Part shown: in pieces, positions 10,529 to 22,280 of the stretch | How positions within the stretch are numbered: the first letter of the stretch is position 1 | Layout of the letters: each line of letters opens with the position of its first letter | From: Pseudogymnoascus destructans | Taxonomy: Eukaryota > Ascomycota > Leotiomycetes > Thelebolales > Thelebolaceae | Reading direction: 5' to 3' | Assembly: GCF_001641265.1 (NCBI RefSeq) | Contig: NW_020167533.1 | Location: 930,001-994,000 of the forward strand | DNA length: 64,000 nucleotides | The notes under the pieces: model-generated | Databases searched by the model: none | The model's input: only the letters and a program-made list of their open reading frames with translations | What the model was told of the DNA's origin: nothing | Position numbers and translations under genes: made by a program

Positions 10529-11645
10529 GAGGATTATATGGATATAGTCCTGTATTTCTCCAACCGATTGAATTGTCCGGACAGTTAAGGATTGCCGTCG
10601 GATTTGTGGATTCGGAAAGGAACGTACGTAGCTTATACTCATAGTCATAGCTACGTACTGCTTGATCAAGTGCCTTTTGATGGAAGTGTTTGCACTGCTT
10701 AAAAACTGCTACATCAAGAGGTTGTAGTAGATGTGTAGTATGAGCAGGAAGGCAGCAAATAACAACGTTATGCTCTTCTGCTAATGTGAGAAAGCGCTCC
10801 GTTTTATGAGAGTCATGGCCGTCGAGTAATAGGAGGCGGGTGTAGTCTGGTGCCATATGCTCTGCAGATAGTTGAATAAAATGCATGAGGTATTGAATTG
10901 CAATGTCGTCGTTTGAATACCCACTCTCATTAATGATAACAAGAGCATTTGGCTCAAGGTTATCATTATACCATGAGTCCATATGAAGTTTCCCTGGAAT
11001 GATAATGGCTTCTGCAATTGCTGTACCACTTGCATTTACTCCCTCAATCACAGTAACAGATAGCCGATTCTCAGGATTATCAACAGTCCATTGCTTTACG
11101 CCAATCGGCACAATAACAGCTGTAGATTTATAACATCCAATCATGTAGCCGGTCTCGTCAACATTCCATAAGTTATAAGGCTTAATGTTGTGTTTTGTAA
11201 TAAGTGCGTTATATGTAAGGAAAAATTCCTTAAACACCTCTTTCTTTTGTGCCTGCTTTCTATGCGTATTTGAAGTCTTCGTATGAATCGAGTGGAATTC
11301 AGGGTGTGCCTTAAGGAAGCATTGTAACCACCGTTGCGATGGGATCGTACGATCGGGTCGCAAGTCCGCAACAGCCCGTAAAACCACTGATCGGTTTGTA
11401 GGGACCCCACGCTTAAGTTGGTCATATATAAGTTGACAAACTGCAGTATCTTGTTCTTGAGATAAAACTCGGTTTTGACCCCCGCGGGGAAGGGGAGGGG
11501 TAGTAATGTGTCGTCAGAGTGTCTCACGGTTGACATTAAACTTGCGGGCAACCCAAGTAATTGTATAAGTATCTGGTTGTTTCAAGTAGAACTGCCGGGC
11601 CTCAATAAGACGGTCAGCTCGACTTGGATCGCTATTCAAAGGCAT
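10443..11645 (-). pseudogene. Fot1/pogo-type transposase, nonsense-mutated and truncated
   Basis: Start ATG at 11645. About 43 codons of N-terminal helix-turn-helix (TWVARKFNVNRETL) are cut by an in-frame TGA at 11516-11514, again explained by CGA to TGA. The frame then continues through a CENP-B-type domain and the DDE core: first Asp in NVDETGYMIG, second in LLLDGHDSHK, third in LLQPLDVAVFKQ. The C-terminus is lost where the Tc1-like inverted repeat enters after the YPYNPPLL segment (about 10530), so residues after that belong to the Tc1 repeat. Confidence 0.85.
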
Positions 11646-12489
11646 CGTAGAGGGTTGTTGTTACGACAAATATTATTATTTCATCTATGTATCAAAGTGG
11701 CGGTGTACATGCACATATCGCACCTACGAGCGAAGCGAGTGGGTGGAACACCGAGTAGTCGCCTGACGGATTTCGAGCTTTTTGGTGGGGCGGCTGTGGT
11801 GCGCTTGAAGTTTTCGCACACACGCTCAAAGATAGCGTTTCTGGGCAAGGCGAAGATGTTGGAGGATGGGGGGGTTCGTGCCGTATTCACCCTGTCTGAG
11901 AAGTATTGTAGAGGCTGGTCCTTCCAGCTGGGCTGCGTCGGTGTGAGAGGGAATGAATCTGACGAATATATCTGTCGCTGTGCTGTGGAAAATATGGCGA
12001 GACTTGCTCTGCGTCACTTGCGTTGAAGGGCGTTGATGAAGCTATTGTGATTTGCGGAAACACATAGTTGGGGACTCCCCGGTCGCACTTGGGCTTCAAT
12101 AATTTAGGCTACCATCTTCGAACTTGTGATTGTTAATGAGGTGGGATAATCTACAGGAAATATATGCCGCCATAGAGTACAATGTATATATAAAGTAAAT
12201 GTACCTTAAAAAAAACAGTGCGGAACACTATCCAGTCAGGTCTGTTACTTTCTAAAACTACTTCTAGGGTAGATGACCCTGCACGAGAAAATTCACAAGG
12301 ACGGAAATCCATACGCCTAAACTAGAAGACGCCTCATGCTATCTGATCACTTCCTAGACATGCCATAAAACCAAACATCTAGTTGCACGGTCGTCGCGAC
12401 ACAGTTCCGTGAAACCTCTCTGCGTGGTTTTGGAAATCCATCCGATGTTAAAGCTATTCTATATCTTTATCCGCCTAACTGAGAAGTTA
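11646..12489. other. No supported gene; transposon debris
   Basis: Open frames here (11475-12026 plus, 11826-12099 minus) show no family features. The stretch presumably holds the ends of the pogo and hAT copies on either side. I could not place terminal inverted repeats with confidence. Confidence 0.3.
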
Positions 12490-13429
12490 CAAGGCTCTTC
12501 TTATCCAACTCTCAACTACGCTGTTCCGCAGTATATGCGAATGATTAAGAAGCTCTAAGATATGAGAAGTGAGCTACCAGAACGAAGCCCAATTGCCAAT
12601 GCCACGTTGATTGCATTAAAGAAGCTTAATGACTACTATACTCTAGCAACAAATCAACAATCTGTGATCCTCGGTATAATTTTAACGTCTTCAATATTAT
12701 ATGGAAAGATAGCACACAGTCAACCAAAAGGAACAGGGCGAAAGCACAGTGGCAGGACTGCTTCTACCGATATTCAGGCTGCGAGTCTGATATTCGAGCA
12801 GCAAACGTTATTAATAGTATTGAAGATGAGGATCTAGATACAGAGCAAGCTATGAATATCGATGTAGACTCAGAAGACGAGTTATATGTATCACAAAGCC
12901 ATCACGATACTGAGCCGGAATGGAAGCGATGGATGAAGGAGCCAACAGTTGGTAGGGACATAGATATTCTCAAGTATTGGCAGAGTAAGCAATATCAATA
13001 TCCATTGATTGCTTGTATAGCGAAGGACCACCTAGCTATTCCAGCTGTTACGATATTAGCTGAAGCTACTCGAGCTGGTGGTGTTACAATTGCAGCTCAC
13101 AGCCGTTAGCAACTATGGGAACCGCTAAGGGCACAACTGTATATAACGAGGAATAGCCTCACCACCTTCCTTTTCTTCTCCTTCTCTCTTTAGATTCAAT
13201 CTAGCTTATTATTCTCCGGACTGGCTTCTTAACCTCCGTGACCATCGTAACACCAGCTACCTCAGCAGACTCAGAACTAGTATTTAGTGTCGGCGGTGAT
13301 ATTATCACAAAGAAACGGAACCGGCTATCGCCTTCTATACTTAGATATCTACTTTGCTTACGGAATTGGGGTGTTATATCACAAGGCGACGACGAAGACA
13401 GCGGCGACGATGCAGATAATGAGAGTTAG
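12490..13429 (+). pseudogene. hAT-family transposase C-terminal part, interrupted
   Basis: Frames read RSELPERSPIANATLIALKK and, after a degenerate gap, YWQSKQYQYPLIACIAKDHL. A solo LTR (13046-13252) interrupts the gene, and the dimerisation domain resumes at 13253 (ATSADSELVFSVGGDI, KKRNRLSPSILRYLLCLRNW). Taking out the LTR and one copy of its CCAGC duplication restores the conserved junction AIPATSADSE. Stop codon near 13427. The right end may be near 13575, where the sequence reads GGGCAACACTG. The N-terminal half of a hAT enzyme was not found. Confidence 0.85.
13046..13252. repeat. 207-bp solo LTR with 5-bp duplication
   Basis: Termini are TGTTACGAT and ATCGTAACA, a perfect 9-bp inverted repeat. 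Flanks CCAGC at 13041-13045 and CCAGC at 13253-13257 are identical. It sits inside the hAT gene. Coding strand of the parent element is not known. Confidence 0.9.
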
Positions 13430-13578
13430 ATTTAGTTTATATCAATCTTCTATTTTCTATTTTATATGCGAGTACTACTCAGGGTATTCGAGTACTGGTA
13501 TTCGAGCTTCAATTATGAGTATTCTACTCGAGGATGCTCGAGTAGTATTCAGAGTGGTATTCGGGCAACACTGACGCC

Positions 13579-16500
13579 TCACTCCCCAACAGTCTGATGC
13601 ATAACATTAACCCTATAACTCTCCGACCGTTCCAACAACTCCTCATGTCCCCCCCGATCCACACACATCCCTCCCTCTACCAAGAAAATCGTATCGGCCT
13701 TCCTAATCGTATGCAACCGATGCGCAATCGCAATCACCGTCACCCCCCTCGCCACCTTATCTAGTCCCTCCTGCAGCAAGCGCTCCGACTCCGCATCAAG
13801 CGCGCTGGTGGACTCATCTAGAATCAACAGCGTCGGTTTCCGCACCAGCGCCCGAGCGATGGAAAGACGCTGTTTCTGCCCGCCAGAGAACTGGCTCCCG
13901 TTCGGCCCGCAGAGGGTTTCGTAACCTTCGGGGAGGGCGACGATGACATCGTGGATGTTGGCGAGTTTACACGCGTCTTCGATCTCTTGCGCAGTGACTT
14001 CATGGCCTGGGCGAGCGCCGAGACCGATGTTGAAGGCGATGCTACCTTCGAAGAGCATGCTCTCTTGTGGGACGAGGGCGATGGAGTCGCGAAAGGAGGT
14101 GTCGCGGTGGGTGGTTACGTCGACGCCATCGATGATTATAGCACCGGATTGGGGGGTGTAGAGGCGCTCGATGAGGGCGATGATTGTGGATTTCCCGGCA
14201 CCGCTAGGGCCGACGAGGGCGCAGAAGCTGCCGGGTTTGATGTTGATGTTCATGCTGTTTAGGACTTTCATGTCGGGGCGGGCGGGGTAGGAGAAGTGAA
14301 TATCGCGGAGCTGGACGCTTGAGGCGGTGGTTCCGGATGGGAGAGGGGGTTTTGTCTCAGCTGTCCCTTCGAGATCCTTCTCGGAGGTCTCAGCAAGGAC
14401 ATTTCTAGGAGTTATGCGCCCCTGCATTCCGTCCGATCCCTCCTCGATCAGGCCCAGGATTCTCGCCATGGCCGCTCTGGCGCTAGAAATCTCTGGCGCG
14501 AGAGCGAACATCTGACTCCATAATAGCGCGCTGACGAGAAGGGAGAAGACAACAATCAAGAATTGCGTTTGCGTGTAGTTGCCCGCAATGATCTGCTTTG
14601 CTCCCCACCAATACGCCAGCGCATTCACAAGATTTCCAAGGAAGTAGGTTATTGCCTGGCAGAGACTTGCTTGCACAGTGACCTTGAGAGTCTCCTTGCG
14701 AGGCCCCTTCAAGGATCGGCGGTAGATGTTCAGCGTCTCCTCTTCGAGCGACAGGGCCGCGATTGTCTTAATAGACGTGATAGCTTCAACGCCAATATCA
14801 ACGGACTGGGTATACGCATTCTCATGGCGTTCCTCGAATTGACCGAGGACTCGGAGCTCCATGACACCAGCTCCAAGTAGAAGAGGTACCAATGACAGGC
14901 ATACCAATGCGATTCTCCAGGCAATGATGTGAGTTAAAATGATTGCCGCGATGAGGTTGACTGTGATAGAGAACAAAGTGCCAATAACTGAGCCGCTCAA
15001 TCCAGCCAAGGCACTGCCATCTCTAGTGATATAAGAGAGCAACGACGCTGGGGTTCGGCCTTTCGACTGATGCCACTGGAGATCCTGCTCAAATAGCGAC
15101 CGGAACGACAAGACCCTCACCGAGTAGACAATTTTCTCCGAAACCCATCCGAATGCAGACCAACTAACCAAGTTCGCAAAGAACTCAATGATAGCGAGAA
15201 CGAAGAACATAAGGCCGTAGAAATTACCGCGAGACCGAATGCTATCCGCGCTATTACAGGGGTTCAGACTGCCCACTGTATTTCCGAAAATGACAGCTTC
15301 GCCAGAGAAGGCTCCGCCGACAATGATGGAGCCGAAAAGAGCCATAACGAGTACGAGCAAGTGAGGTCTCAATGCCGGGGAGTACCCTCGGATGAGGACT
15401 CCCAGACTTTTGGATGGCGTCTCAGGCTCTTGTTCTTCTGCGGTGCCCATGGCTGGAGTGTCCTCGGCATTCGAAACCTCCTTTGCCAGAGCTTCTTTCG
15501 CGATATCAACCTCTGTCACAGAGTCTTGAAGAGTCTTGGCGCTGTCCAAGCTTGCCGTTCTTCCAATCTTGCTAGATGCGGATCCGAGAGTTTGTAGATT
15601 GACTAGATTAGCGTACGGCCCATTATTAGCCATCAAGGTCGCATGGTTTCCCTGCTCCGAAATGCGCCCTTTGTCCATGACCACAATATTGTCCGCGCCA
15701 GTGATAGTCGACAGACGATGCGCAATGGTGATAACAGTCCTGCCGCTAGCAATATTTGCGATAGCACGCTGGATACGCTGTTCGCTCCGCGAGTCCAGAG
15801 ACGAGGTGGCTTCGTCTAAGATGAGGACCGCGGGGTTCTTGACAACGGCGCGGGCAAGGGCAATTCGTTGTTTCTGCCCACCACTAATGAGGCGACCGCT
15901 CGAACCCACGGTAGTTCCGTATCCATGTTGCAACGCAGTGATGAAGGTGTCCGCATCTGCAAGCACCGCAGCCTCTCGGACGAGAGTAACAATTTTGACC
16001 ACTTCCGCGCCTCGCTTCTCTGCTGCAGCCGTAAGGTCTTCGCCCTCCCTGAGACCGGCTGCTAGGTCCGCGAGTTCGGGACCCAGAAGTGCCGTCTTTA
16101 GAGATGTATGATCAGGGTTGCTGGAGTTGATCAATCCATGTGCAATGTTCTCCAAGAGCGAGCGGTTGAGTAGAGAAGGCTCCTGCTGCACCAAGCCGAG
16201 GAAACTTCTCGAGTTCCGGACATTCAGATCACAAAGATCGTGGCCATCAAAGAGGATCTGTCCCGCTATGGGATCATATAATCTTGTGATAAGACCTGCG
16301 ACAGTCGACTTTCCGCTTCCAGACAGGCCGACAATGGCGGTATGTTTATTGGCGGGCATGGATATATTAATCTGATCCAGGACGGTGATATCTGGCCTTG
16401 AGGGGTACGTGAATGACACATTCTTAAATTCAAAGCCACCCTCTGCTTGCGTGAGGCACAGGCCTGAACCACCGGTGCCATCAATGAGCGACTCGCGATT

Positions 16501-17593
16501 AATATCCTCGCGCATCTTCTGATAGGAGGCAACGGCAGCCGAGAATAGATGGAGGAAGGGCGCAACCTGACTCAGGAGCAATGTAGCTATTAATTACGTT
16601 AAAATACGTCTGTGGTAGGATTGGAGTCGACTCACCTTCAATCAGAATAAAAATGACTGTAAACGTAGCACCCACAGTGGTGGTAGGAGAGTCTGAATGT
16701 GCAGCTATAGCAATACGTTTGCTCCCCTGCCAAAACGCTAGACCATTCGCCGAATACGCAATAAAGTATAAGACACCAGATTGTATGCCAACAGCAGTAG
16801 CCTTCTTCAAGCCCTGTTGCTCTGACGCCTTGAGCGAGTCCGAGAATTTATCCTCCAACCTCACGTTCGCGCCAAAGGCCTGAACAACGAGAATGTTGGA
16901 GAGCGCCTCCGAAGCAATGGACGCGGCGGTAGCGGCATAATCAGACATAAGGCCAGAGTACTTCTCGATACAATATCCTCCCACAAACGACATTATGAAG
17001 AAGGCAGGGACCAACGAGACGAGCATTGCCGCGAGGAGGTAGTCCTTGATGAATGCCACAATGTATGCCGTGATGAAGAACGACAAGCTGGAGAGGCATA
17101 TTCCCACCTTCTCAGATGTGCCCGAGCGGATGGCCTGGATATCGCCATTGAGTCTCGAGGCAATTTCTCCCGGAGGCAGCTTATCAAAGTATGACGGTTC
17201 CTGTCGGAGCAAGTTCTGGAGATATCGTTCCCGCAGCCTCTGGGCCAGGCGAGCGCCGTTCAGAGTCCAGCATGTTAGGTGGACATAGATAGTGACGAAC
17301 TGAGCGATAGCCAGGTACACGATGAGGAGGATTTTGCTGTTGATGCTGGCTTGGTATTCTGGGCCCGAGTCTGTCGTATGGACAGCATCACACGTGACGG
17401 CATTGAAATCGTCCAAGAGCTGGCCGAAGACGATTCCGATTAGTGGAAAAGGAACACCGGATGCGATTGCAGCGACTATGCCTAGTAGAAGAGTGCCAAT
17501 ATCGAGTTTCGTAGGATTCCCAGCTAGAAGCAGCTGGTGATAGCCTGCAAGCTTCTTGATGGTCTTCATTGCGACTCCAAGTTGGCGCAGCAT
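13579..17593 (-). CDS. sitT: ABC transporter of the siderophore cluster (SitT-like, MDR type)
   Basis: Two exons, 17593-16636 and 16586-13579, separated by a 49-nt intron (GTGAGT ... TAATAG), give about 1321 residues. This is a full-length B-type (multidrug-resistance) ABC exporter: membrane domain, NBD, membrane domain, NBD. NBD1 has Walker A GLSGSGKST (about residues 406-414), signature LISGGQKQR and Walker B AVLILDEATSSLD. NBD2 has GPSGAGKST, QFSGGQKQR and TLLILDESTSALD. All catalytic motifs are intact. The start could also be Met9. In Aspergillus fumigatus, sitT sits in the fusarinine cluster; its role in siderophore export or efflux is not firmly settled. The upstream region holds two iron-type GATA motifs (18106, 18194). 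Confidence 0.92.
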
Positions 17594-18105
17594 GCAACCT
17601 TGTCACAGAGTGTATGAGCAGAGATGCATGGAGTGATAACAAAACTCTTGGGCACAGGCCAGGGTAATACCGACATCGGTATCCCACTCTTTTATCCTCT
17701 TTGCTGTACAACCCATTGGACGTATTCTCAAAGAATACACCCTTGGATAGGTCGTAACATTGCTGCCATGTACTGGTGGACCCCGTGGATCAACCAATGC
17801 TACGGTACAAGCAATGCATGTACCACGAAGCCATGCACTACTTGCAGTAATTCGCGACACGACATGTTGAATATACGTAATAGCCATGGCCAAGCTAAGA
17901 ACCCAGAACCCTTACGAGTATTGAAGGAAGGGAAAGGAGCGATGGCGACCCCAAAACCGAAAATAGGGGAAGGAACGACGTTAGCCAAGAAATAAAAACT
18001 TGGGAAAGCACCACCCACCCACCCATCGTTCCTTCCTCACAAGCTTTCTTTGCCCCTATCCCGCGCCAAGATGCGCTAAGGCAACTGATCTGATGTGAGA
18101 ACCCA

Positions 18106-18117
18106 ATCTAATCAGAT
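18106..18117 (-). promoter_or_regulatory. 12-mer ATCTGATTAGAT (GATA-like)
   Basis: Reads ATCTAATCAGAT on the plus strand. One of four identical 12-mers found only in intergenic DNA of the siderophore cluster. Related to the SreA consensus ATCWGATAA. A CCAAT pentamer overlaps its left end. Confidence 0.6.
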
Positions 18118-18193
18118 GATCTTATAAGTAACAAATCGGGCCGAATAACCGGCTGGGCAGTGGAGAGTGGGGGGGAGGAGGCCCCAAAGAAAG

Positions 18194-18202
18194 TTATCAG
18201 AT
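18194..18202 (-). promoter_or_regulatory. SreA-type site ATCTGATAA
   Basis: Exact match on the minus strand to ATCWGATAA, the extended GATA motif known for SreA-type iron repressors. Lies upstream of the ABC transporter gene. Confidence 0.65.
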
Positions 18203-18663
18203 CCGTTTAGCCTAAGTTACAGTGGGGCGTTGGGTGGGATGGGTGTCGCTTAAAATATCCGGGAGTGGATGGATGGGTGCGTGGGATGGACGTGATGGTT
18301 GCATTTGCATGTGCTGTGCGTGAGGTTGGGGGTACGGGTATGGCGGAAAGTGGTCGCAGCGAAGATCGGGTGGTTGGAGGGTATCTGACAATCATTTTGA
18401 AATAGTTGCTTCAAAAATACGGGGAGGATAGATGATGGATGAGCGCGAAGCCTGTCTCTTGAGACAGTTTAGATTTTATATCCAACTTGGGGAGTCCCGG
18501 TCTATTGCCAGTTGATCCAAGAAATAAACCACAAATAGCCAACCGTAAAATAATGTCCACCGGAACACCAATCCCCATGGCACATTCACCCCCCTATAGT
18601 TTCCTTTACTTGCTTTTGAACCCCTCTGCTGTCCCCCCTCTATCATCGACAATTTAACCCCCC

Positions 18664-19998
18664 CTAAAGCTTCGCATTCCACGCCGCCCGATCCGCACTC
18701 TCCAACGGCCTCTCCCTCCCATCCCAAAAGATCGGACAAAGCTGAAACCACTTCTCACGACTACAAACCGAGTGCACACTCCTCTTATGTCCCAGATCCA
18801 CATACTTCCCAATCGTCAGCCCCTGCGCATTCTCATAGCTCAGAATCGTCCCCCCCGTCGCCTTCGGCTCGCCGACCACATTCCCGCACCGCACGTCGTC
18901 GAGGAAGCAGTAGTGGATGCACGAGGAGTACCAGGCGTTGACGCGCTGGGCGCCGCGGAAGGAGTCGTCGCCGACGAGGGAGTGGCGACCGCGGTCGTAG
19001 GGCGCGGCGTCGTAGTGGGCACCGTACTGGTCTTCTTTTGACCAATAGAGCTCGAAATATGCAAAGCGGGTGTTATCAAAGCGACCGAAGAGGCAGAGGA
19101 CGTGGGGATCATTGTGGAGTTTGCGGAGGTAATTCCTGTGCTCGTCCAGTGTGCCTGTCTCGTTCCAGCCCTGCGCGACGCGCGGGTCGTTCTGCCATTT
19201 GTTGAAGAGCGCGAGGTGGGTTGTGTCTTCGTAGTTGACGACTTCGAGGGAGAAGTGCTCTGCGATCTCGGGGATGTAGCGACTGTAGACGATGGATCCT
19301 GGGTGCGGCTTGGGGCGGCGTGTGGGGTGGCGGGTGTAGACTGGCTCGTCGGGGAATTTCATCGTGACCTCGTAGTTCTCGGGCATGATGGGGTACTGGG
19401 CCAATGGCTCGCGGAGGGGTCCGTCTGTGCCATCTCCCACTGCCCAGATGGGACGCGGGCCAGCAGGTGATGCAGCACCCTGCCAGAATGCGCTGCGGAG
19501 AATGAGAAAGTCGTCGGGGCGGGTGGTGGTCTTGAACTTCGGGTGCCATTGGGCAGGGTGCTCGATTCCGAGACCAGTTGTGAGGAGTTCGGCGCGAATG
19601 ATGTCGTTGCCGGTGCCGACAAGGGTGACGCGGAAGTACTCATGTGTTGGGTGAGCTGTGTAGATGGCGTGGATTATGTTCCAGATCTGGCCCAGAGATG
19701 GAGTGCCGTTGCCTGTCCAGTGGAAGGTGGTTTGGGGGCTTCGGCGCGCGCGTGCCCATGCGCTGTTATTTGAGGTCGGGGGACGGTCATCTTTAGGTGC
19801 TAATGATAGTTCCATCCACGAGAGAGTGTCATTGTGAAGAGGTTGTGCAAGTGGGCATCCTGCTGGAGGCTGGCCAAGGGGTGCTAAGGTGAGTTTAGCG
19901 GGCGTAGTTTCGGCGACAGTCTGCACTCTGTATTCGGTGAGAAAGGGGTGTGGCAGTTTTACCAGAGGATATCTGCGTGGTGTTGAGCTGGATGCCAT
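18664..19998 (-). CDS. sidF: SidF-like hydroxyornithine acyltransferase
   Basis: A single-exon gene of 444 residues from the ATG at 19998 (MASSSTPRRYPL); an in-frame ATG at 20061 would add 21 residues. SidF transfers the anhydromevalonyl group from its CoA ester to N5-hydroxyornithine in fusarinine synthesis. The C-terminal half (about residues 250-430) fits the IucB/MbtK-type GNAT acyltransferase domain, with segments FNKWQNDPRVAQGW, YFELYWSKED and QLCPIFWDGRERP. The protein ends in AKL, a type 1 peroxisomal signal, in line with the known peroxisomal location of this step. It is divergently transcribed from sidH, with which it shares a promoter of about 375 bp. Confidence 0.93.
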   Translation of the reverse strand: MASSSTPRRYPLVKLPHPFLTEYRVQTVAETTPAKLTLAPLGQPPAGCPLAQPLHNDTLSWMELSLAPKDDRPPTSNNSAWARARRSPQTTFHWTGNGTPSLGQIWNIIHAIYTAHPTHEYFRVTLVGTGNDIIRAELLTTGLGIEHPAQWHPKFKTTTRPDDFLILRSAFWQGAASPAGPRPIWAVGDGTDGPLREPLAQYPIMPENYEVTMKFPDEPVYTRHPTRRPKPHPGSIVYSRYIPEIAEHFSLEVVNYEDTTHLALFNKWQNDPRVAQGWNETGTLDEHRNYLRKLHNDPHVLCLFGRFDNTRFAYFELYWSKEDQYGAHYDAAPYDRGRHSLVGDDSFRGAQRVNAWYSSCIHYCFLDDVRCGNVVGEPKATGGTILSYENAQGLTIGKYVDLGHKRSVHSVCSREKWFQLCPIFWDGRERPLESADRAAWNAKL

Positions 19999-20373
19999 CT
20001 TGGTTGCGGTTTTATCAACAACGTAACGACGCAAAACGTGCTGGACTGGGAAGAGTATCAACGGAAGATCAAAGTTACTGTAGATAGGGACCCAGAAAAG
20101 CCGACGGAGGACAAGGCCACATATTTGAGAGAGTCCGCCGGCATCTGTTACTCCGCATCCCTACCGTTACCAACGTAGTATATACCCTAGTTTCCTCAGA
20201 CCTCGCGCAAGCGGATGCACTAGGAATGCCGGCGGCAGGCTTGCCGGCAGCACGAACCAGCTTGCAAAGTATAAAGTCAATGGGAGAGGCTGGTCAGATT
20301 ACACAATACCGTTGAGACGTTTTCCTCCCATCGATTGGCTGACAAACCACCCCCGTTCGAATCCACTCCTGAG
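19999..20373. promoter_or_regulatory. Shared sidF/sidH divergent promoter
   Basis: A 375-bp region between two divergent start codons. It has a simple HGATAR site (AGATAG near 20081) but no exact ATCTGATAA. Confidence 0.55.
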
Positions 20374-21260
20374 ATGTCTCTCCGGTCAAGATCCCTGAAT
20401 TTCAAGCACTTTAATGTGTCGTTCCCGGATGACAAGATTGTGCAGGTCACATTAAACAGGCCCGACAAGCTGAACTGCATCGACCTACCTACGAGCCGGG
20501 AAATCCAAAAGATCTGGGAGCTGTTCGACCAAGATGAGAGCTTGTGGGTTGGCATTATCACTGGCACCGAGAGGGCTTTCTGCACTGGGGCCGATCTACA
20601 AGGTAAGCTTGTAATTTTCTGTGGCACATGGAAATTTCCGTTGCAGAGAACTGGCCACTGACGCGCGCAGAATGGAACGCCATGAACAAGGCCGGGGTGG
20701 TCAACGACATGGCCGCACCAGGTCTCGCTGGCTTGCCCCGCCGGAGTGGCAAGAAGCCGATCATCGCAGCAGTGAACGGGATATGCATGGGCGGGGGCCT
20801 CGAGATGGTGGCTAACTGCGACCTCGTCATTGCATCCTCCTCGGCGATCTTCTCCCTGCCCGAGGCAAAGCGTGGAATCGTCCCTGTGGCTGGCTGTCTG
20901 CCGCGGCTGACACGAACCCTTGGCCTTCAGCGAACCATGGATCTCGTCCTGACGGGCAGGAGCGTGAGCGCCGCGACGATGTATGAATGGGGCCTTGTTA
21001 CGCGTCTGGTGGATGCTGGATCCGATGTTGCCCGGGCAGCAGTTCAGGTGGCGCAGGAGATGTGCAAGAATAGCCCGGATGCGTTGATAGTTGGGCGCCT
21101 TGGAGTGCGGATGAGCTGGGAGGCAGGGAGCGTGGAGGAGACGGTGACGACGCTGGCGGATGACTGGTACCCCCACCTGGTGAAGGGCGCCAACTTCGCA
21201 GAGGGCATCCAGGCGTTTGTGGAGAAGCGACAACCTAAGTGGACGGACTCGAAGCTGTGA
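20374..21260 (+). CDS. sidH: SidH-like mevalonyl-CoA hydratase
   Basis: Exons 20374-20602 and 20671-21260 flank a 68-nt intron (GTAAGC ... GCGCAG) and encode 272 residues. It is an enoyl-CoA hydratase/isomerase (crotonase fold): oxyanion-hole segments TGTERAFCTGADL and NGICMGGGLEMVANCD, then the acidic PEAKRGIVP segment. SidH dehydrates mevalonyl-CoA to anhydromevalonyl-CoA, the donor used by SidF. The C-terminal tripeptide is SKL, a strong peroxisomal signal. I chose the ATG at 20374; the open frame extends upstream but without an in-frame ATG. It lies divergent to sidF. Confidence 0.94.
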
Positions 21261-21452
21261 GAAGGGATAGCGGCTGAAATGCAATGTAGGGCATAGGATA
21301 AACCTCGGGATAGAGGAAGGAACTACAAATTAATCTAAACTATTGAAACGGGCCCAGTTGTTTTCCCTTGTGGAGTCTGCGTCTTTGCGTCTTGTTGGAT
21401 GCAACTCGACTGCTCCCTTGTCGTCGTTAACATGGTGGCGTCAGGGGTCATC

Positions 21453-21461
21453 TTATCAGAT
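21453..21461 (-). promoter_or_regulatory. SreA-type site ATCTGATAA
   Basis: Exact ATCWGATAA match on the minus strand, about 820 bp upstream of the MFS start. Confidence 0.65.
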
Positions 21462-21619
21462 GGTACTAGTGTGATTATCCCTGCTTAGGGCGTAACTAAC
21501 CGCCACTAGTCGGTACCAACCAGTTGAGTACTCGTAGGACTGTACTCGCTTCCCCCAATCGTCCCAAATTGTCCCGTCCCGGTTTCCTCCAAGCGAAACC
21601 CATGTGAAAAATTCTTATC

Positions 21620-21628
21620 TTATCAGAT
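21620..21628 (-). promoter_or_regulatory. SreA-type site ATCTGATAA
   Basis: Exact ATCWGATAA match on the minus strand, immediately followed on that strand by a further GATAAG. Confidence 0.65.
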
Positions 21629-21880
21629 CCTGCATGAGCGATTAACCCTCATAGCTGGGTACATGTTAGTGGAGTACTGCTCCGGTGTCTTGGCCCTCGC
21701 TTCGGCCCAAGTGATAATCCTGCCAAGTAGCATGGGCTAGCTATTAGCTCGCTCCTTCCATAGAGTACTCCTATACTTGTAGTTCTGGTACTCACGATGC
21801 TGTACTTTCTACTTTCTCTGCGGTTTAGAATCTCCCCCCAGACCCACGAGATGTCGAGCGGCCACAATATTTATCACGCC

Positions 21881-21892
21881 ATCTGATTAGAT
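21881..21892 (+). promoter_or_regulatory. 12-mer ATCTGATTAGAT (GATA-like)
   Basis: The only plus-strand copy of the repeated 12-mer. The sequence runs on into TTTGATAATC, a near match to a second GATA-type site. Confidence 0.6.
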
Positions 21893-22280
21893 TTGATAAT
21901 CGGCAAGTGTCCGTCCTGCCTCCCCTCTGCATGTGATGGTGGAGTGTCCGTGGGGTTAGAGGGGCTACGTGCGTGGGTTAGAGGGGCTGCTATACGTGCG
22001 TGGGTTAGATACTCGTACGGGCGGTAGAGACTACAGATACCGAGAACCCTAGGCAGTGACGCAGACGACCATTAAGAAAGAGCCCAGAGTCCCTGTCAAT
22101 ACTTGGCACACACCAGCTTCTTGGCAATAATGAGCCGACCTCGGGGGCAAATCAATCTTATCACTATATGAATCTGCATGCGCTAGAAGATATAGCTATA
22201 AGCGTAGGGATTTCCATTGTATTTATCCTTTTCGAGTTCTTGGCACGCTGTCGTCTTGCTTCTTTCCAAAGCCATCAACA

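Larger units (their letters stand above)
17594..18663. promoter_or_regulatory. sitT promoter / sidF 3' region
   Basis: About 1.07 kb between the start of the ABC gene and the stop of sidF, both minus strand. No supported ORF. It contains the 12-mer at 18106-18117 and an exact ATCTGATAA at 18194-18202 (minus), so it is probably the iron-regulated promoter of the ABC gene. Confidence 0.6.
21261..22280. promoter_or_regulatory. Promoter of the MFS transporter gene
   Basis: About 1 kb without a supported ORF. It holds two exact ATCTGATAA motifs (21453, 21620), one 12-mer ATCTGATTAGAT (21881) followed at once by TTTGATAA, and a short imperfect tandem repeat of GGGTTAGAGGGGCT-type units (about 21953-22008). 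The density of GATA-type sites is the highest in the cluster. Confidence 0.65.

Noticed and set aside
20277..21284. 335-codon minus-strand ORF across sidH
   Set aside because: It is antisense to a clear crotonase-family gene with a well-defined intron, shows no domain, and follows GC-rich codon use.
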